A DNA stretch of 45,027 nucleotides from a bacterium (GTDB lineage Bacteria > Patescibacteriota > Patescibacteriia > UBA9570), in contig JAUYKW010000009.1 of NCBI GenBank assembly GCA_030698395.1, positions 1 through 45,027 on the forward strand. Reading direction: 5' to 3'. Made by a program: the position numbers and the translations under genes. The notes beneath the pieces are model-generated. The model worked only from the letters and a program-made list of their open reading frames with translations, ran no database searches and was not told where the DNA came from. Positions 16,426 through 25,450 of this stretch are shown in pieces. Position 1 is the stretch's first letter; every line of letters begins with the position of its first letter.

Positions 16426-16456
16426 ATATGTGAAATAAAAATAAAAAATAAAAGTT

Positions 16457-16570
16457 ATGTCAATTGAATATTCGGTTATTCACCCTCAATTTGGAGGTGA
16501 TCCGATATACGTTGGAATCGCGAGACGATCAATGTGGTTACGGTTATTACTATTTGCCGGAGTCCGCTAA
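16457..16570 (+). CDS. Putative 37-aa peptide of an independent micro-unit
   Basis: ATG at 16457 opens 37 codons, starting MSIEYSVIHPQFGGDPIYVG and ending RLLLFAGVR. The first half is polar and the second half has a basic RR followed by a short hydrophobic stretch (WLRLLLFAGV), too short for a sure membrane helix. The support comes from context: a strong promoter 31 bp upstream, no other gene, and a terminator just behind. The leader of about 25 nt lacks a Shine-Dalgarno sequence. It could also be a small RNA with an accidental frame. No similarity is recognised. Confidence 0.4.
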   Translation: MSIEYSVIHPQFGGDPIYVGIARRSMWLRLLLFAGVR

Positions 16571-16588
16571 GCGTTCCAAATTCCCAAT

Positions 16589-16646
16589 AAACAGTAGAAA
16601 CAAGCGTGCTTTGAAGATTTGAGCATGTACGTCTCTACTGTTTTTG
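16589..16646 (+). terminator. Terminator of the micro-unit, with inner hairpin
   Basis: Arms AAACAGTAGA (16589-16598) and TCTACTGTTT (16634-16643) pair over 10 bp, and the T-run continues to 16645. Inside is a second stem, GCGTGCTT with GAGCATGT (16604-16628, with G-U pairs). The two-storey fold is larger than an ordinary terminator and could itself be a functional RNA. Confidence 0.65.
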
Positions 16647-16661
16647 TTATACTTCATTCTG

Positions 16662-19382
16662 ATGGCAAAAAAACGAGAAAAATTTATTGTTATTGATGGG
16701 AATTCAGTTATTCATCGGGCTTTTCATGCAATGCCACCACTGGCTACTAAAGACGGTACAATTGTTAATGCATTGTATGGTTTTTTAAATATCTTGTTTA
16801 AAGTGATTAAGGAATTAAAGCCTACTTATATTGCAATAGCTTTTGATGTTAAAGGAAAAACATTTAGGCATGAAATGTATAAGGAATATAAGGGAACTCG
16901 TAAGGAACAGGCGCCAGAGCTATATGCTCAGATTCCTATGGTGCGCGAGGCAGTAGAAACATTCGGTATTAAACAATATGGAATTCAAGGTTTTGAGGCT
17001 GATGATTTAATTGGCACGATTGCTCATGAGGTTCCGGATACGATTGATACATTTATTGTGACAAGTGATATGGATGCTTTGCAGTTAGTAAACGAACATA
17101 CTTTTATTTATGCAATGCGCAAAGGTGTTAGTGATACGGTTACATATGACGCAACAGCAGTCCAGGATAAATATAGTGGTCTGGGAGTGGATCAGATGAT
17201 CGATTACAAAGCTTTGCGTGGAGATTCGTCGGATAATATACCTGGAGTAAAAGGTATTGGAGAAAAAGGAGCGATAGCATTGCTAACAAAATATAAAACA
17301 GTTGAGAACGTATTGAAGCATGTTGATGAAATTACTGGTGCTACTCAGCAGAAGCTGATTGCAGGTGAGCAAGATGCCAAATTATCAAAAGAGTTAGCTA
17401 CCATCAAATGTGATGTACCGATTGGTTTTTCATTGGAGGAGAATAGGTTGCAAGAATTTGATCAGGAGGCGGTAGTAAAGTTAATTCAGAAGTATGAATT
17501 TAAATCTCTACTAAAACAAGTTACTACTTTAAAAAAGGAGTCACCAGCTCAGAGTGGATTATTTTCAGATGTAGGAGAGCCAGCAGAAAAGGACTATCTG
17601 AAAGATGGTAAGTACGAGATAGTAGATGATAAAAAAAGTGCAGACAACTTAGTAGCGGAGTTAGCTAAACAAGGTATCTTTGCTTTTGATACTGAAACTA
17701 CCAGCTTGGATCCCTTGCAGTGTGAATTAGTAGGATTCAGCATTTGTTGGCAGGAGGGAAAAGCCTATTACATTACAGGAAAGTATATTAAACAATTTGC
17801 TGGAATATTTGCGGATAAGAAAATAAAAAAAATTGCACATAATGCTAAATTTGATATTAAAGTATTGAGTGCAACGAATAATGTTGTTGTAGAAAACTTG
17901 TTTTACGATACTATGTTGGCTTCCTATGTTTTGAGTCCTGGTAGCAGAGGGCATAGTTTAGATTCTTTAGCTATCACTGAATTTGGATATCAGATGATGC
18001 CGTATGAAGCATTGGTAGGCAAGGGTAAGAAAGCAATTTCTATTCAGGAAGTACCTTTAGATAAGTTAGCTTATTATGCTGCTGAAGATGCAGATTATAC
18101 TTGGCGTTTATATCAAAAACTAAAATCACGCGTCCAAGAAGCAGATTTAGAAAATATCTTGGAAATAGAAATATCCATTGCACCAATTTTGGCAGAAATG
18201 GAATTAGCTGGTATTTCTATTAATATAGATTATCTAAAAAAGATGAGCAAAAGTTTAGAGAAGGATATAGAAAAAATTGAGAAAGATGTTTATAAGCTTG
18301 CTGGTGAGGAATTTAATATCGCATCTCCGAAACAGTTAAAGGTAATTTTGTTTGACAGTTTAAAAATAGATACATCTGGTTTAGCAAGAACAAAATCTGG
18401 TTTTTCTACAGCAGCTCCAGAGTTAGAGAAAATGCGAGATCGGCATCCAATTATAGATTTGATTAGTGAGTATCGCGAGTTAGCTAAATTAAAATCAACA
18501 TATGTGGATGCGTTGCCAAAATTAGTTGATTCGAATACAAAGAGAATTCATACTAATTACAATCAAGTTATCACAGCAACTGGTAGATTGTCTTCATCCG
18601 ATCCAAATCTGCAGAACATTCCAATTCGGACAGAGCTAGGAAGGAAAATTAGAAAAGCATTTGTTGCGCCGGCAGGTAAAGTATTATTGTCTTTAGATTA
18701 CTCTCAAGTAGAATTAAGGATTGTTGCTCATATGGTGCAGGACGATAGCTTTGTAGAAAGTTTTAGAGCCGGAACAGATATTCATACTAGAACTGCGGCC
18801 GAGCTTAACGAGGTGTCGGAAGAGGAGGTAACTAAGGAAATGCGACGCGATGCAAAATCAGTAAACTTTGGAATATTATATGGCATGGGAGCTTTTGGGT
18901 TAGCGCGAGACTCTGGTATGACTAATTATGATGCGAGAGATTATTTAGATAAATATTTTTTGAAACATCCAGCAGTTAAAGATTATATTGAGGATACTAA
19001 GGAGTTAGCGAGAAAGCAGGGGTATGTAGAAAGTTTGTTAGGCCGGAAGCGATATCTTCCAGATGTGAATTCTGGAATGGCAATGGTGAGAGCAGCTGCA
19101 GAACGGGCGGCAATTAATATGCCTGTGCAGGGTACAGCATCAGACATAATGAAATTAGCCATGATAAAAGTGGCCGAGGCCATTGCAAAAAAAGAAGTAA
19201 ATGCTTTGATGTTATTACAAGTACATGATGAATTGGTTTTTGAAGTTGATGAGAAAAAAGTTAAGGAAACAGCAAAACAAATTAAACAAATTATGGAAAA
19301 TGTTTATCATTTAGATGTGCCCTTAATTGCAGATGTAGCAGCCGGAAAAAATTGGCAAGATCTGGAAAAGCTTGAGCTTTAA
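16662..19382 (+). CDS. polA: DNA polymerase I
   Basis: A full-length 907-aa family A polymerase for repair and Okazaki-fragment processing. The 5'-3' exonuclease domain is at about residues 7-290 (FEADDLIG, DSSDNIPGVKGIGEKGA). The 3'-5' proofreading domain at about 320-500 is intact, with DTE (D343, E345), D398 in NAKFDIK and YAAED (D476). Polymerase motifs: A LDYSQVELRI (D679), B RRDAKSVNFGILYG, C VHDE (H855, D856). The ATG at 16662 is chosen over an in-frame TTG at 16644, which lies inside the upstream terminator. A TATACT (16648-16653) eight bases before the ATG suggests leaderless transcription. Confidence 0.97.
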   Translation: MAKKREKFIVIDGNSVIHRAFHAMPPLATKDGTIVNALYGFLNILFKVIKELKPTYIAIAFDVKGKTFRHEMYKEYKGTRKEQAPELYAQIPMVREAVETFGIKQYGIQGFEADDLIGTIAHEVPDTIDTFIVTSDMDALQLVNEHTFIYAMRKGVSDTVTYDATAVQDKYSGLGVDQMIDYKALRGDSSDNIPGVKGIGEKGAIALLTKYKTVENVLKHVDEITGATQQKLIAGEQDAKLSKELATIKCDVPIGFSLEENRLQEFDQEAVVKLIQKYEFKSLLKQVTTLKKESPAQSGLFSDVGEPAEKDYLKDGKYEIVDDKKSADNLVAELAKQGIFAFDTETTSLDPLQCELVGFSICWQEGKAYYITGKYIKQFAGIFADKKIKKIAHNAKFDIKVLSATNNVVVENLFYDTMLASYVLSPGSRGHSLDSLAITEFGYQMMPYEALVGKGKKAISIQEVPLDKLAYYAAEDADYTWRLYQKLKSRVQEADLENILEIEISIAPILAEMELAGISINIDYLKKMSKSLEKDIEKIEKDVYKLAGEEFNIASPKQLKVILFDSLKIDTSGLARTKSGFSTAAPELEKMRDRHPIIDLISEYRELAKLKSTYVDALPKLVDSNTKRIHTNYNQVITATGRLSSSDPNLQNIPIRTELGRKIRKAFVAPAGKVLLSLDYSQVELRIVAHMVQDDSFVESFRAGTDIHTRTAAELNEVSEEEVTKEMRRDAKSVNFGILYGMGAFGLARDSGMTNYDARDYLDKYFLKHPAVKDYIEDTKELARKQGYVESLLGRKRYLPDVNSGMAMVRAAAERAAINMPVQGTASDIMKLAMIKVAEAIAKKEVNALMLLQVHDELVFEVDEKKVKETAKQIKQIMENVYHLDVPLIADVAAGKNWQDLEKLEL

Positions 19383-19399
19383 GCTAGATATATTATACT
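19372..19399 (+). promoter_or_regulatory. Promoter of holA inside the polA end
   Basis: TTGAGC (19372-19377), 16 bp, TATACT (19394-19399), nine bases before the holA ATG. The -35 overlaps the last codons of polA. Confidence 0.5.
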
Positions 19400-19408
19400 G
19401 ATTATCCT

Positions 19409-20329
19409 ATGTTGATATTTATTCACGGTACAGATACTTTTCGCACTCATGAGAGAGCAGTTGTTTTACGTGAAGGTTTTAAAAAGAAATATGATACAAC
19501 AGGTGCTAATGTTCAAGTTCTGGATGCTACAAGTGCTAAAGTTGCTGATATTCGTTCTAATCTATTGATGAGAGGTTTATTTACTAGTAGGCGCTTTTTA
19601 ATTTTAAAAAATATTTTCTCTCTCAGCTCTGATGTTAGTGATGTTTTCATAGACGCAACAAAAAAAATTGATGAAGAAGCAATTGTGGTATGTACAATGG
19701 ATAGTTTACCAAAACAAGATTCAGAATTAAAAGCAGTGTTGTTAGCAGCGGACTTGGTGGAAGAATATAATGAATTATCTGATCGTGAAATAATGAATTG
19801 GGTTAAGCAAAGAGTTACTTTAGGGAAGTGTACAATAACTACTGATGCATTAGCTTATATTGTTCAGGCAGTGGGTAATGATCTTTGGACATTGCATCAA
19901 GCAGTTGAACAGCTTACACATTATACGACACATATTACACTAGAGAATGTTTCGTTATTTGTGTCATCACCAATTAATGATAATATTTTTCATTTTACCG
20001 ACGCTATATCTGAAAAAAATACTGCACGAGCTTTAGAGTTGTTGCACGATCAGATATCTGCGGGTGCAAATGAATTTTATTTACTTAGCATGATTGCTCG
20101 ACAATTGAGTATTCTAATTGAAATTAAAGAAACTGATGGTAAGGGTTCTAGTTTGCATCCATATGTAATAAAAAAATCTAGAAAACATGCTCAGCGTTTT
20201 AATTTAGATCAATTAGTTGATTTACACGAGCAAATATTGAATATTGATTACTTATTAAAATCAAGCAAGCAGAGTTCGTCTCTGCTGCTAGATAAGTTTG
20301 TAGTTGAAGCTACTCAAGAGGTAACTTGA
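19409..20329 (+). CDS. holA: DNA polymerase III subunit delta
   Basis: This 306-aa clamp-loader delta subunit opens the sliding clamp. Typical features: MLIFIHGTDTFRTHE at the start (the YGxDxFL region), SRRFLILKNI, the domain-2 segment NDLWTLHQAVEQL, and the C-terminal collar helices with LLSMIARQLSILIEIK and LHPYVIKKSRKHAQRF. As expected for delta, the P-loop is absent. It lies 26 bp behind polA, convergent with rpsT with a gap of only 9 bp. Confidence 0.88.
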   Translation: MLIFIHGTDTFRTHERAVVLREGFKKKYDTTGANVQVLDATSAKVADIRSNLLMRGLFTSRRFLILKNIFSLSSDVSDVFIDATKKIDEEAIVVCTMDSLPKQDSELKAVLLAADLVEEYNELSDREIMNWVKQRVTLGKCTITTDALAYIVQAVGNDLWTLHQAVEQLTHYTTHITLENVSLFVSSPINDNIFHFTDAISEKNTARALELLHDQISAGANEFYLLSMIARQLSILIEIKETDGKGSSLHPYVIKKSRKHAQRFNLDQLVDLHEQILNIDYLLKSSKQSSSLLLDKFVVEATQEVT

Positions 20330-20338
20330 TCAACTAAA

Positions 20339-20611
20339 TTATTTTTTATCGCTACTAATGGCGTTTAGTTTTCTTACTAAACGTGATTTTTTTCGAGACG
20401 CAGTTTTTTTATGAATAGCTCCTTTTTGAACAGCTTTATCTAAAGCTTTGCTTGTAGCCTTAACTTTATCAGCTGCTTCTGGTTCATTGCTTTGAATTGC
20501 CGTAACACTATCTTTAGAAAGAGTCCTAAAGTTTCGTTTTTGGGCACGATTACGACTTTGACGTTTTACTGATTGACGTAAAGCCTTTTTTGCTGAATCT
20601 TTTACTGGCAT
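20339..20611 (-). CDS. rpsT: 30S ribosomal protein S20
   Basis: This 90-aa, strongly basic helical protein is 16S-binding bS20. Recognisable segments: MPVKDSAKKALRQSVKRQSRN near the start (the KSAKKRIRQ region) and the C-terminal helix AIHKKTASRKKSRLVRKLNAI. The length is that of the family. It has its own promoter on the minus strand and a leader of about 30 nt. Confidence 0.95.
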   Translation of the reverse strand: MPVKDSAKKALRQSVKRQSRNRAQKRNFRTLSKDSVTAIQSNEPEAADKVKATSKALDKAVQKGAIHKKTASRKKSRLVRKLNAISSDKK

Positions 20612-20647
20612 GTTTACTATATATTATTGAATATTTCGAGTTCGGAT

Positions 20648-20675
20648 AGAATAACACATATATTAATTTTGGCAA
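20648..20675 (-). promoter_or_regulatory. Promoter of rpsT
   Basis: On the minus strand TTGCCA (20670-20675), 16 bp, TATTCT (20648-20653). A divergent plus-strand promoter starts four bases further on. Confidence 0.6.
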
Positions 20676-20678
20676 GTG

Positions 20679-20708
20679 TTGACTTCAGTTGATTATTCTA
20701 TTTATATA
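20679..20708 (+). promoter_or_regulatory. Promoter of a candidate structured RNA
   Basis: TTGACT (20679-20684), 18 bp, TATATA (20703-20708), back to back with the rpsT promoter. Confidence 0.5.
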
Positions 20709-20714
20709 AATGTT

Positions 20715-20845
20715 ACCATTGCACGAGACAGGAGTAGAAGATGATTTTGTGGCTTGGCCTTCAAGGTTGAGGTTTAGAGGATCAAAGGTGACCGCATCAG
20801 CAAACCTCTGTCCCGTCCCTTGTGTATCTCAACTATTAATGAGAT
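20715..20845 (+). ncRNA. Candidate structured RNA between rpsT and a cytidylyltransferase gene
   Basis: About 120-130 nt behind a plus-strand promoter with no protein-like frame. A closing stem joins ACG-GACAG (20723-20731) to CTGTC-CGT (20808-20816) with one mismatch. Stacked on it is GAGGTTT/AAACCTC (20769-20775 with 20802-20808), which encloses GAT/ATC. A small CTTG-GCCTT-CAAG hairpin fills the other branch. This gives a compact multibranch fold. A 6-bp hairpin ATCTCA/TGAGAT (20825-20844) follows, without a real T-run. It is locally GC-rich against its surroundings. No known family was recognised. Confidence 0.4.
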
Positions 20846-20859
20846 TTAGAAGAGACGAA

Positions 20860-21243
20860 TTACAGTAAACTGGATTTATACTTTTCCGGATAAAAGGCGT
20901 CGATACGTACTATCTTTATGTTAGAATTTGGAGATTGAAAGTTTGGCGCTTGATCATAGCCTAAGCAAATTACATCGGGAGCAATAATATCTATAATGGA
21001 TTCTTTTTTAGAGAAATCTTCTAGCCCCAGCATTGCTTCATCCACTGCCGAGAACTGTTTAATAACTTGAAGCCTTTTATTTTCTGAATTTGTTGGAGAG
21101 TTACGTTTTAATTTGGCAACATTATGATCACGCGCGATTACAACAACTAAACGGTCGCCGTAGCTTTTTGCTTGTGTTAAAAAATATTCATGACCAGGAT
21201 GAAACTTATCGTAAGTGCCAAATACTAGAACTGTTGTTATCAT
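20860..21243 (-). CDS. Cytidylyltransferase-family protein (TagD/RibL-like)
   Basis: This 127-aa nucleotidyltransferase has the start VFGTYDKFHPGHEYFLTQAK, which contains the HxGH signature (HPGH) that binds the nucleotide triphosphate. The second family motif (ISSTxxR type) is not clearly present; NSENKRLQVI occupies the corresponding place. The size fits glycerol-3-phosphate cytidylyltransferase or archaeal FAD synthetase; pantetheine-phosphate adenylyltransferase is less likely. It starts 3 bp behind the uvrB stop and is co-transcribed with it. Confidence 0.8.
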   Translation of the reverse strand: MITTVLVFGTYDKFHPGHEYFLTQAKSYGDRLVVVIARDHNVAKLKRNSPTNSENKRLQVIKQFSAVDEAMLGLEDFSKKESIIDIIAPDVICLGYDQAPNFQSPNSNIKIVRIDAFYPEKYKSSLL

Positions 21244-21246
21244 AAT

Positions 21247-23211
21247 TTACTTTTCTAATTGGTCAATTTCATCTCGTAATTGGGCTGCTTGTTCGAACTG
21301 GAGATTTTCTGCAGCAATTTTCATATGCTGTTTTAAGTCTGATAGCAACCATTCTTTTTCAGTTTTTGAAAGTTTACTTGGATCAACTTTATCAAGAATT
21401 GTACTAGCTTCATCTTTGGTGCCAGACAAACGATTGTCAGAAATTTTGCGCTTAATGCTTTGTGGTGTGATGTTGTATTTCTTGTTATATGCTTTTTGGA
21501 TTTTACGACGTCTGAGGGTTTCGTTGATTGCTTGTTTCATAGCATCAGTAACTTGATCACCATACATTATTACAGATCCATTTTCATGGCGAGCTGCCCG
21601 ACCCATAGTTTGAATTAAAGAAGTAGCACTCCGGAGGAAACCTTGTTTGTCTGCATCTAAGATGGCAACCAAAGAAACTTCTGGCAAATCTAAACCTTCG
21701 CGCAGTAAATTAATTCCTACTAAGACATCGTAAACTCCCATTCTAAGATCACGGAGGATTTCTAATCGTTCTAATGTATCAACCTCGGAATGCAAATATT
21801 GTACCTTGATATTTCGTTCTTGGAGAAATTCCGTCAGTTCTTCGGACATTCTTTTGGTGAGAGTTGTTACTAATACTCTTTCTCCTTTTTCGATACGAAT
21901 GTTTATTTCGTTGATCAGGTCGTTTATTTGATTAGCAGCTGGTCGAAGATCTATTGGTGGATCTAATAATCCAGTTGGTCTGATTAACTGTTCAGCAATG
22001 ATAGTTGAAGCTTCTAATTCAAAATTTCTAGGAGTAGCTGATACATATATTACTTGGTTGATGTGTTCATTAAATTCTTCTGCTTGAAGTGGACGATTGT
22101 CCATGGCAGCTTTTAAGCGAAAACCATAATCTACTAAAGTTTGTTTGCGAGATTTATCGCCTAAATACATCCCACCTATCTGAGAGACAGTTACATGTGA
22201 TTCATCAATAAATGTTAGAAAGTTATCAGGAAAGTATGCTAATAAAGTTGATGGCGGTACACCTGGTTTACGGTTGTCGAAATAGCGTGAATAGTTTTCG
22301 ATGCCATTTACAAATCCAGTCTCTTGAATCATATCAATATCATATGTGATGCGCTGTTTTAAACGATGAGCTTCTAATTCTTTACCATTTTTTTCTAGCA
22401 CGGCAACTTCTTTTTTCATGTCATTACTTATTTGGTGAAGTATTTTTCCTCTATTCTCTTCTGGTGCAACATAATGAGTTGCGGGAAATAAGACCAACTC
22501 ATTTGTAGTGTCGATGATGTCGTGAGTTAGAGCATGAAAAGATTCAATTTTTTCAACTTCATCGCCAAAAAATGATATTCGGTATGCGGTGTATTCTGAT
22601 GTGGCTGGAAAAATTTCGACAATTTCTCCTTTAACGCGAAACTTTCCACGGACAAATTCAGTGTCTGTTCGGAAATACTGCATATCGACAAGACGTTTTA
22701 GAAAAACAGCTCGTGAAATTTCGTTTCCAGTTTTCATTGTGATGCTAAATTGTTTATAAAATTCAGGTGGACTTAATCCGTAAATGCAAGATACTGATGC
22801 CACGATGATGACATCTTTTCTGGAGAGGAGAGAAACAGTTGCAGCATGGCGCATGCGATCGATCTCTTCATTCAGGGCAGTTGTTTTTTCAATATAGGTA
22901 TCAGTTCTAGGGATGTAGCTCTCAGGTTGGAAATAATCGTAATAAGATACAAAGTAATGTACGGCGTTATGAGGGAAGAACTCTTTGAACTCTGATGCTA
23001 GTTGAGCAGCTAATGTTTTATTGTGAGAGATAACCAAAGTAGGACGTTGCGTTTCTGCAATCACATTTGCCATAGTGAATGTTTTTCCAGATCCTGTAAC
23101 ACCAACTAAAGTTTGAGCATGTTCTTTGTTATTAACCCCTTTGATTAGGGCAGAAATGGCTGTAGGCTGATCTCCGGTAGGCTTAAAATCTGAAACTAAT
23201 TGAAATTTCAT
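21247..23211 (-). CDS. uvrB: Excinuclease ABC subunit B
   Basis: This 654-aa damage-recognition helicase of nucleotide excision repair has Walker A GVTGSGKTFT (about residues 38-47), the beta-hairpin region YYDYFQPESYIPRTDTYIEKT, DESHVT (Walker B), the helicase motifs SATP and QTMGRAARH, and a C-terminal UVR motif (LKQHMKIAAENLQFEQAAQLRDEI). The length is normal. The ATG at 23211 follows TATACT by six bases. Confidence 0.97.
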   Translation of the reverse strand: MKFQLVSDFKPTGDQPTAISALIKGVNNKEHAQTLVGVTGSGKTFTMANVIAETQRPTLVISHNKTLAAQLASEFKEFFPHNAVHYFVSYYDYFQPESYIPRTDTYIEKTTALNEEIDRMRHAATVSLLSRKDVIIVASVSCIYGLSPPEFYKQFSITMKTGNEISRAVFLKRLVDMQYFRTDTEFVRGKFRVKGEIVEIFPATSEYTAYRISFFGDEVEKIESFHALTHDIIDTTNELVLFPATHYVAPEENRGKILHQISNDMKKEVAVLEKNGKELEAHRLKQRITYDIDMIQETGFVNGIENYSRYFDNRKPGVPPSTLLAYFPDNFLTFIDESHVTVSQIGGMYLGDKSRKQTLVDYGFRLKAAMDNRPLQAEEFNEHINQVIYVSATPRNFELEASTIIAEQLIRPTGLLDPPIDLRPAANQINDLINEINIRIEKGERVLVTTLTKRMSEELTEFLQERNIKVQYLHSEVDTLERLEILRDLRMGVYDVLVGINLLREGLDLPEVSLVAILDADKQGFLRSATSLIQTMGRAARHENGSVIMYGDQVTDAMKQAINETLRRRKIQKAYNKKYNITPQSIKRKISDNRLSGTKDEASTILDKVDPSKLSKTEKEWLLSDLKQHMKIAAENLQFEQAAQLRDEIDQLEK

Positions 23212-23217
23212 GCTACG

Positions 23218-23246
23218 AGTATAGCATAAAGATTATGGAGAGATAA
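23218..23246 (-). promoter_or_regulatory. Leaderless promoter of uvrB
   Basis: On the minus strand TTATCT (23241-23246), 17 bp, TATACT (23218-23223) with an upstream TG (extended -10), then six bases to the ATG. No LexA-type GAAC repeat is visible here. Confidence 0.6.
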
Positions 23247-23260
23247 TTAGTATGTTTGGC

Positions 23261-24958
23261 CTATAAAGCTAGGCCACTATCCTCAAGTAAGGTTGAGATT
23301 TCTTTGTGATGCTGTTTTCCTGCTTTGGACAAGTCTCCTTTTTTTAGAATTCTTTTCAAATAATCAATTCCAATAGATTCGGTGTGTAAAACAAACGTTG
23401 CTCCCGCATTGTAATAGTCTTCAACTTCAGAAATAAAGCGAGCAGAAACAATTATATTCGCTTTAAGTTTAAAATGTTTTGCATACTGCAATAAACTCAT
23501 GGTTGCTTCTGGATGGGGTACAGTCGAAACCACAGTTACCGCCTCCATAAGATTGGCACGTTGTAATATTTCCTCATCACGCATATCTCCATATATATAA
23601 AAAACACCTTGTTGTTTGATGATGTCTGAATTACTCGGATTGTAATCGACTACCACTACATTTTGGCCAAGTTTTTGAGCTTGAGCAATTAACTTATTTA
23701 CAGTTAGATGATAGCCAAATATTACTACATGTTTTTGTGGTATCTTTGGCAGATAATCAAACTCATCTTTACTTGTTTGAAAGGATGGAATGATATCTAG
23801 TAGTGGTTGGAGAAACTTATATATTTTTTCGTTGTAAGTGATGAAGTAAGTTGATATAACCATGGTGATTAAACCAATAATAGCAATCATAGCTACAAAA
23901 TCTTCATCTATATAGCCTTGAGCAAGCCCAGCAATAACGATGATAAAAGAGAATTCACTAATTTGGCTTACAGTTAATCCGGCAAACAAAGCAGTGCGTT
24001 TTTTATGCTTAGATAAAATCAAAATTAGATAAACAATAAGTGGATTTCCAATTAGTACAAAAAGTGACAACAATAGACTCGTTAAAATTAGGCGGGGCTC
24101 TAGAGTGAGTACGAGCTGACTTCCGAGAAAAGCAAAAAAGATAACAATAAAGAAATCGCGCAGTGATCTAATACGAGCTGCTATTTCATAATTGTATTCT
24201 AATGTTGCTAAAGCGATGCCAGCAAAAAATACGCCGATGGCGATTGAAAAATCCATGGCTAAGGATAGACCGGCAAACATCAAGCACCACGCTATGCTCC
24301 AGAGAAAAAGTAGTTCTTGGGATGAACCGATGAATTTAAAAATTTGACGAAATACATACTTGGCCAAAACGAAAGCGAGCATGCCAATAAATACTGCTTT
24401 AAATAATATTTCGATAACGCTACCCCAGGGAATCCCAATCATTTCTGCTCCACCAAAACTTTCTACTAACAGTAAAGCGAAGACAGCTAGGAAATCTTGA
24501 ATAATAAGTATGGCAATTGTGATTCTGCCGTAGAGTGAATTTAATTGCCTTTTTTCACTGAGGAGTTTAACAATGATGATTGTGCTGGAGAAAGTTAAAA
24601 CTACAGCAATGAATAACGATTCAATTATTGAAAAGTTCAACAAGTAAGCAATTCCGAAACCAATTAAACCAGTAAAGAAAACCTGACCAAACCCAGAGAG
24701 AAGAGCAACTTTATTTAACGCTTTAAACTTTTTGATATCTAGTTCGATACCTATTAAAAATAATAAAAATGCAATACCGAACGTAGATAAAACATCGAGT
24801 AATTCTTTTGAGTGGAGCCAATTTAATCCTAGTGGACCCAAAATGATGCCAGCTAACATGAATGCCAAGATGATGGGCTGTTTTAAAAGTTTTGCAATTA
24901 GTGCTAAACCTGTGCTAACTACAATGATTGCTGCGATTTCAAGAAATATTGTTTCCAT
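23261..24958 (-). CDS. Kef-type cation:proton antiporter with TrkA-N domain
   Basis: This 565-aa membrane protein of the CPA2 family exchanges K+ or Na+ for protons. About twelve helices occupy residues 5-385, including LLFLIGIELDIKKFK and the ion-path region FSSTIIIVKLL. A TrkA-N (RCK) domain starts near 410 (KHVVIFGYHLTVNKLIAQA). Its first Gly-rich turn is GYHLTV instead of GxGxxG, and the acidic VVDYNP follows. No full RCK-C domain is seen: the protein ends soon after. NAD(H)-type regulation is likely. The ATG follows TATATT by six bases. Confidence 0.92.
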   Translation of the reverse strand: METIFLEIAAIIVVSTGLALIAKLLKQPIILAFMLAGIILGPLGLNWLHSKELLDVLSTFGIAFLLFLIGIELDIKKFKALNKVALLSGFGQVFFTGLIGFGIAYLLNFSIIESLFIAVVLTFSSTIIIVKLLSEKRQLNSLYGRITIAILIIQDFLAVFALLLVESFGGAEMIGIPWGSVIEILFKAVFIGMLAFVLAKYVFRQIFKFIGSSQELLFLWSIAWCLMFAGLSLAMDFSIAIGVFFAGIALATLEYNYEIAARIRSLRDFFIVIFFAFLGSQLVLTLEPRLILTSLLLSLFVLIGNPLIVYLILILSKHKKRTALFAGLTVSQISEFSFIIVIAGLAQGYIDEDFVAMIAIIGLITMVISTYFITYNEKIYKFLQPLLDIIPSFQTSKDEFDYLPKIPQKHVVIFGYHLTVNKLIAQAQKLGQNVVVVDYNPSNSDIIKQQGVFYIYGDMRDEEILQRANLMEAVTVVSTVPHPEATMSLLQYAKHFKLKANIIVSARFISEVEDYYNAGATFVLHTESIGIDYLKRILKKGDLSKAGKQHHKEISTLLEDSGLAL

Positions 24959-24964
24959 TATTGA

Positions 24965-24993
24965 AATATATTATAAAAATAGGGCTTAATCAA
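24965..24993 (-). promoter_or_regulatory. Leaderless promoter of the antiporter
   Basis: On the minus strand TTGATT (24988-24993), 17 bp, TATATT (24965-24970), then six bases to the ATG at 24958. The -35 overlaps the last codons of the upstream gene. Confidence 0.6.
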
Positions 24994-25415
24994 GTAGTAG
25001 ATTCTTTTTTTCTTAGCTTTCCCCAAACTGTAACTTTCCCTCGAAGGTGTGGATGTTCTTCTTGTTCAGATCCCCAATGAATTTGTGAGATATCTTTAGC
25101 GGACATTTCATTTGGTCGAGCGTGCAAAAAATCTTCAGCCACTAAACTATTATAAAGTTCTTCAACTTCATAATTTTTTAGGTTTAGCATTTCTGTTTTA
25201 TTGGTATCTATCCATTCTATGAATAGAATTTCATCTTGTGGAGATATTACTTGTCCCCATCTGCCATCGATATTAATTAAATCCAGGCCACAAATCGTTG
25301 ATGAATCTGGTGTTGTTGATTCTGGGGTTAGACATTTTTTAGCGAAATAATCATTATGCCAATCGGGATCAATTGCACTTTTTGGAGGTGTAATTCTATC
25401 GAATTTAGACATCAT
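24990..25415 (-). CDS. Hypothetical protein
   Basis: A soluble acidic protein of about 142 aa, starting MMSKFDRITPPKSAIDPDW. The frame extends upstream to 25460, but ATG at 25415 (or 25412) is preferred because the extension would overlap the ruvA start and its -10 box. The middle has a strand-rich part (DGRWGQVISPQDEILFIEWID) and the end is basic (GKLRKKESTT). No family is recognised. It is divergent from ruvA, with 35 bp between the two start codons. Confidence 0.65.
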   Translation of the reverse strand: MMSKFDRITPPKSAIDPDWHNDYFAKKCLTPESTTPDSSTICGLDLINIDGRWGQVISPQDEILFIEWIDTNKTEMLNLKNYEVEELYNSLVAEDFLHARPNEMSAKDISQIHWGSEQEEHPHLRGKVTVWGKLRKKESTT

Positions 25416-25438
25416 AGATAATGATATCATACATATGA

Positions 25439-25444
25439 TATACT
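25439..25444 (+). promoter_or_regulatory. -10 box of leaderless ruvA
   Basis: TATACT ends six bases before the ruvA ATG at 25451, the same spacing as at other gene starts here. No good -35 is visible, so this entry rests on the spacing rule. Confidence 0.5.
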
Positions 25445-25450
25445 GGTTGC

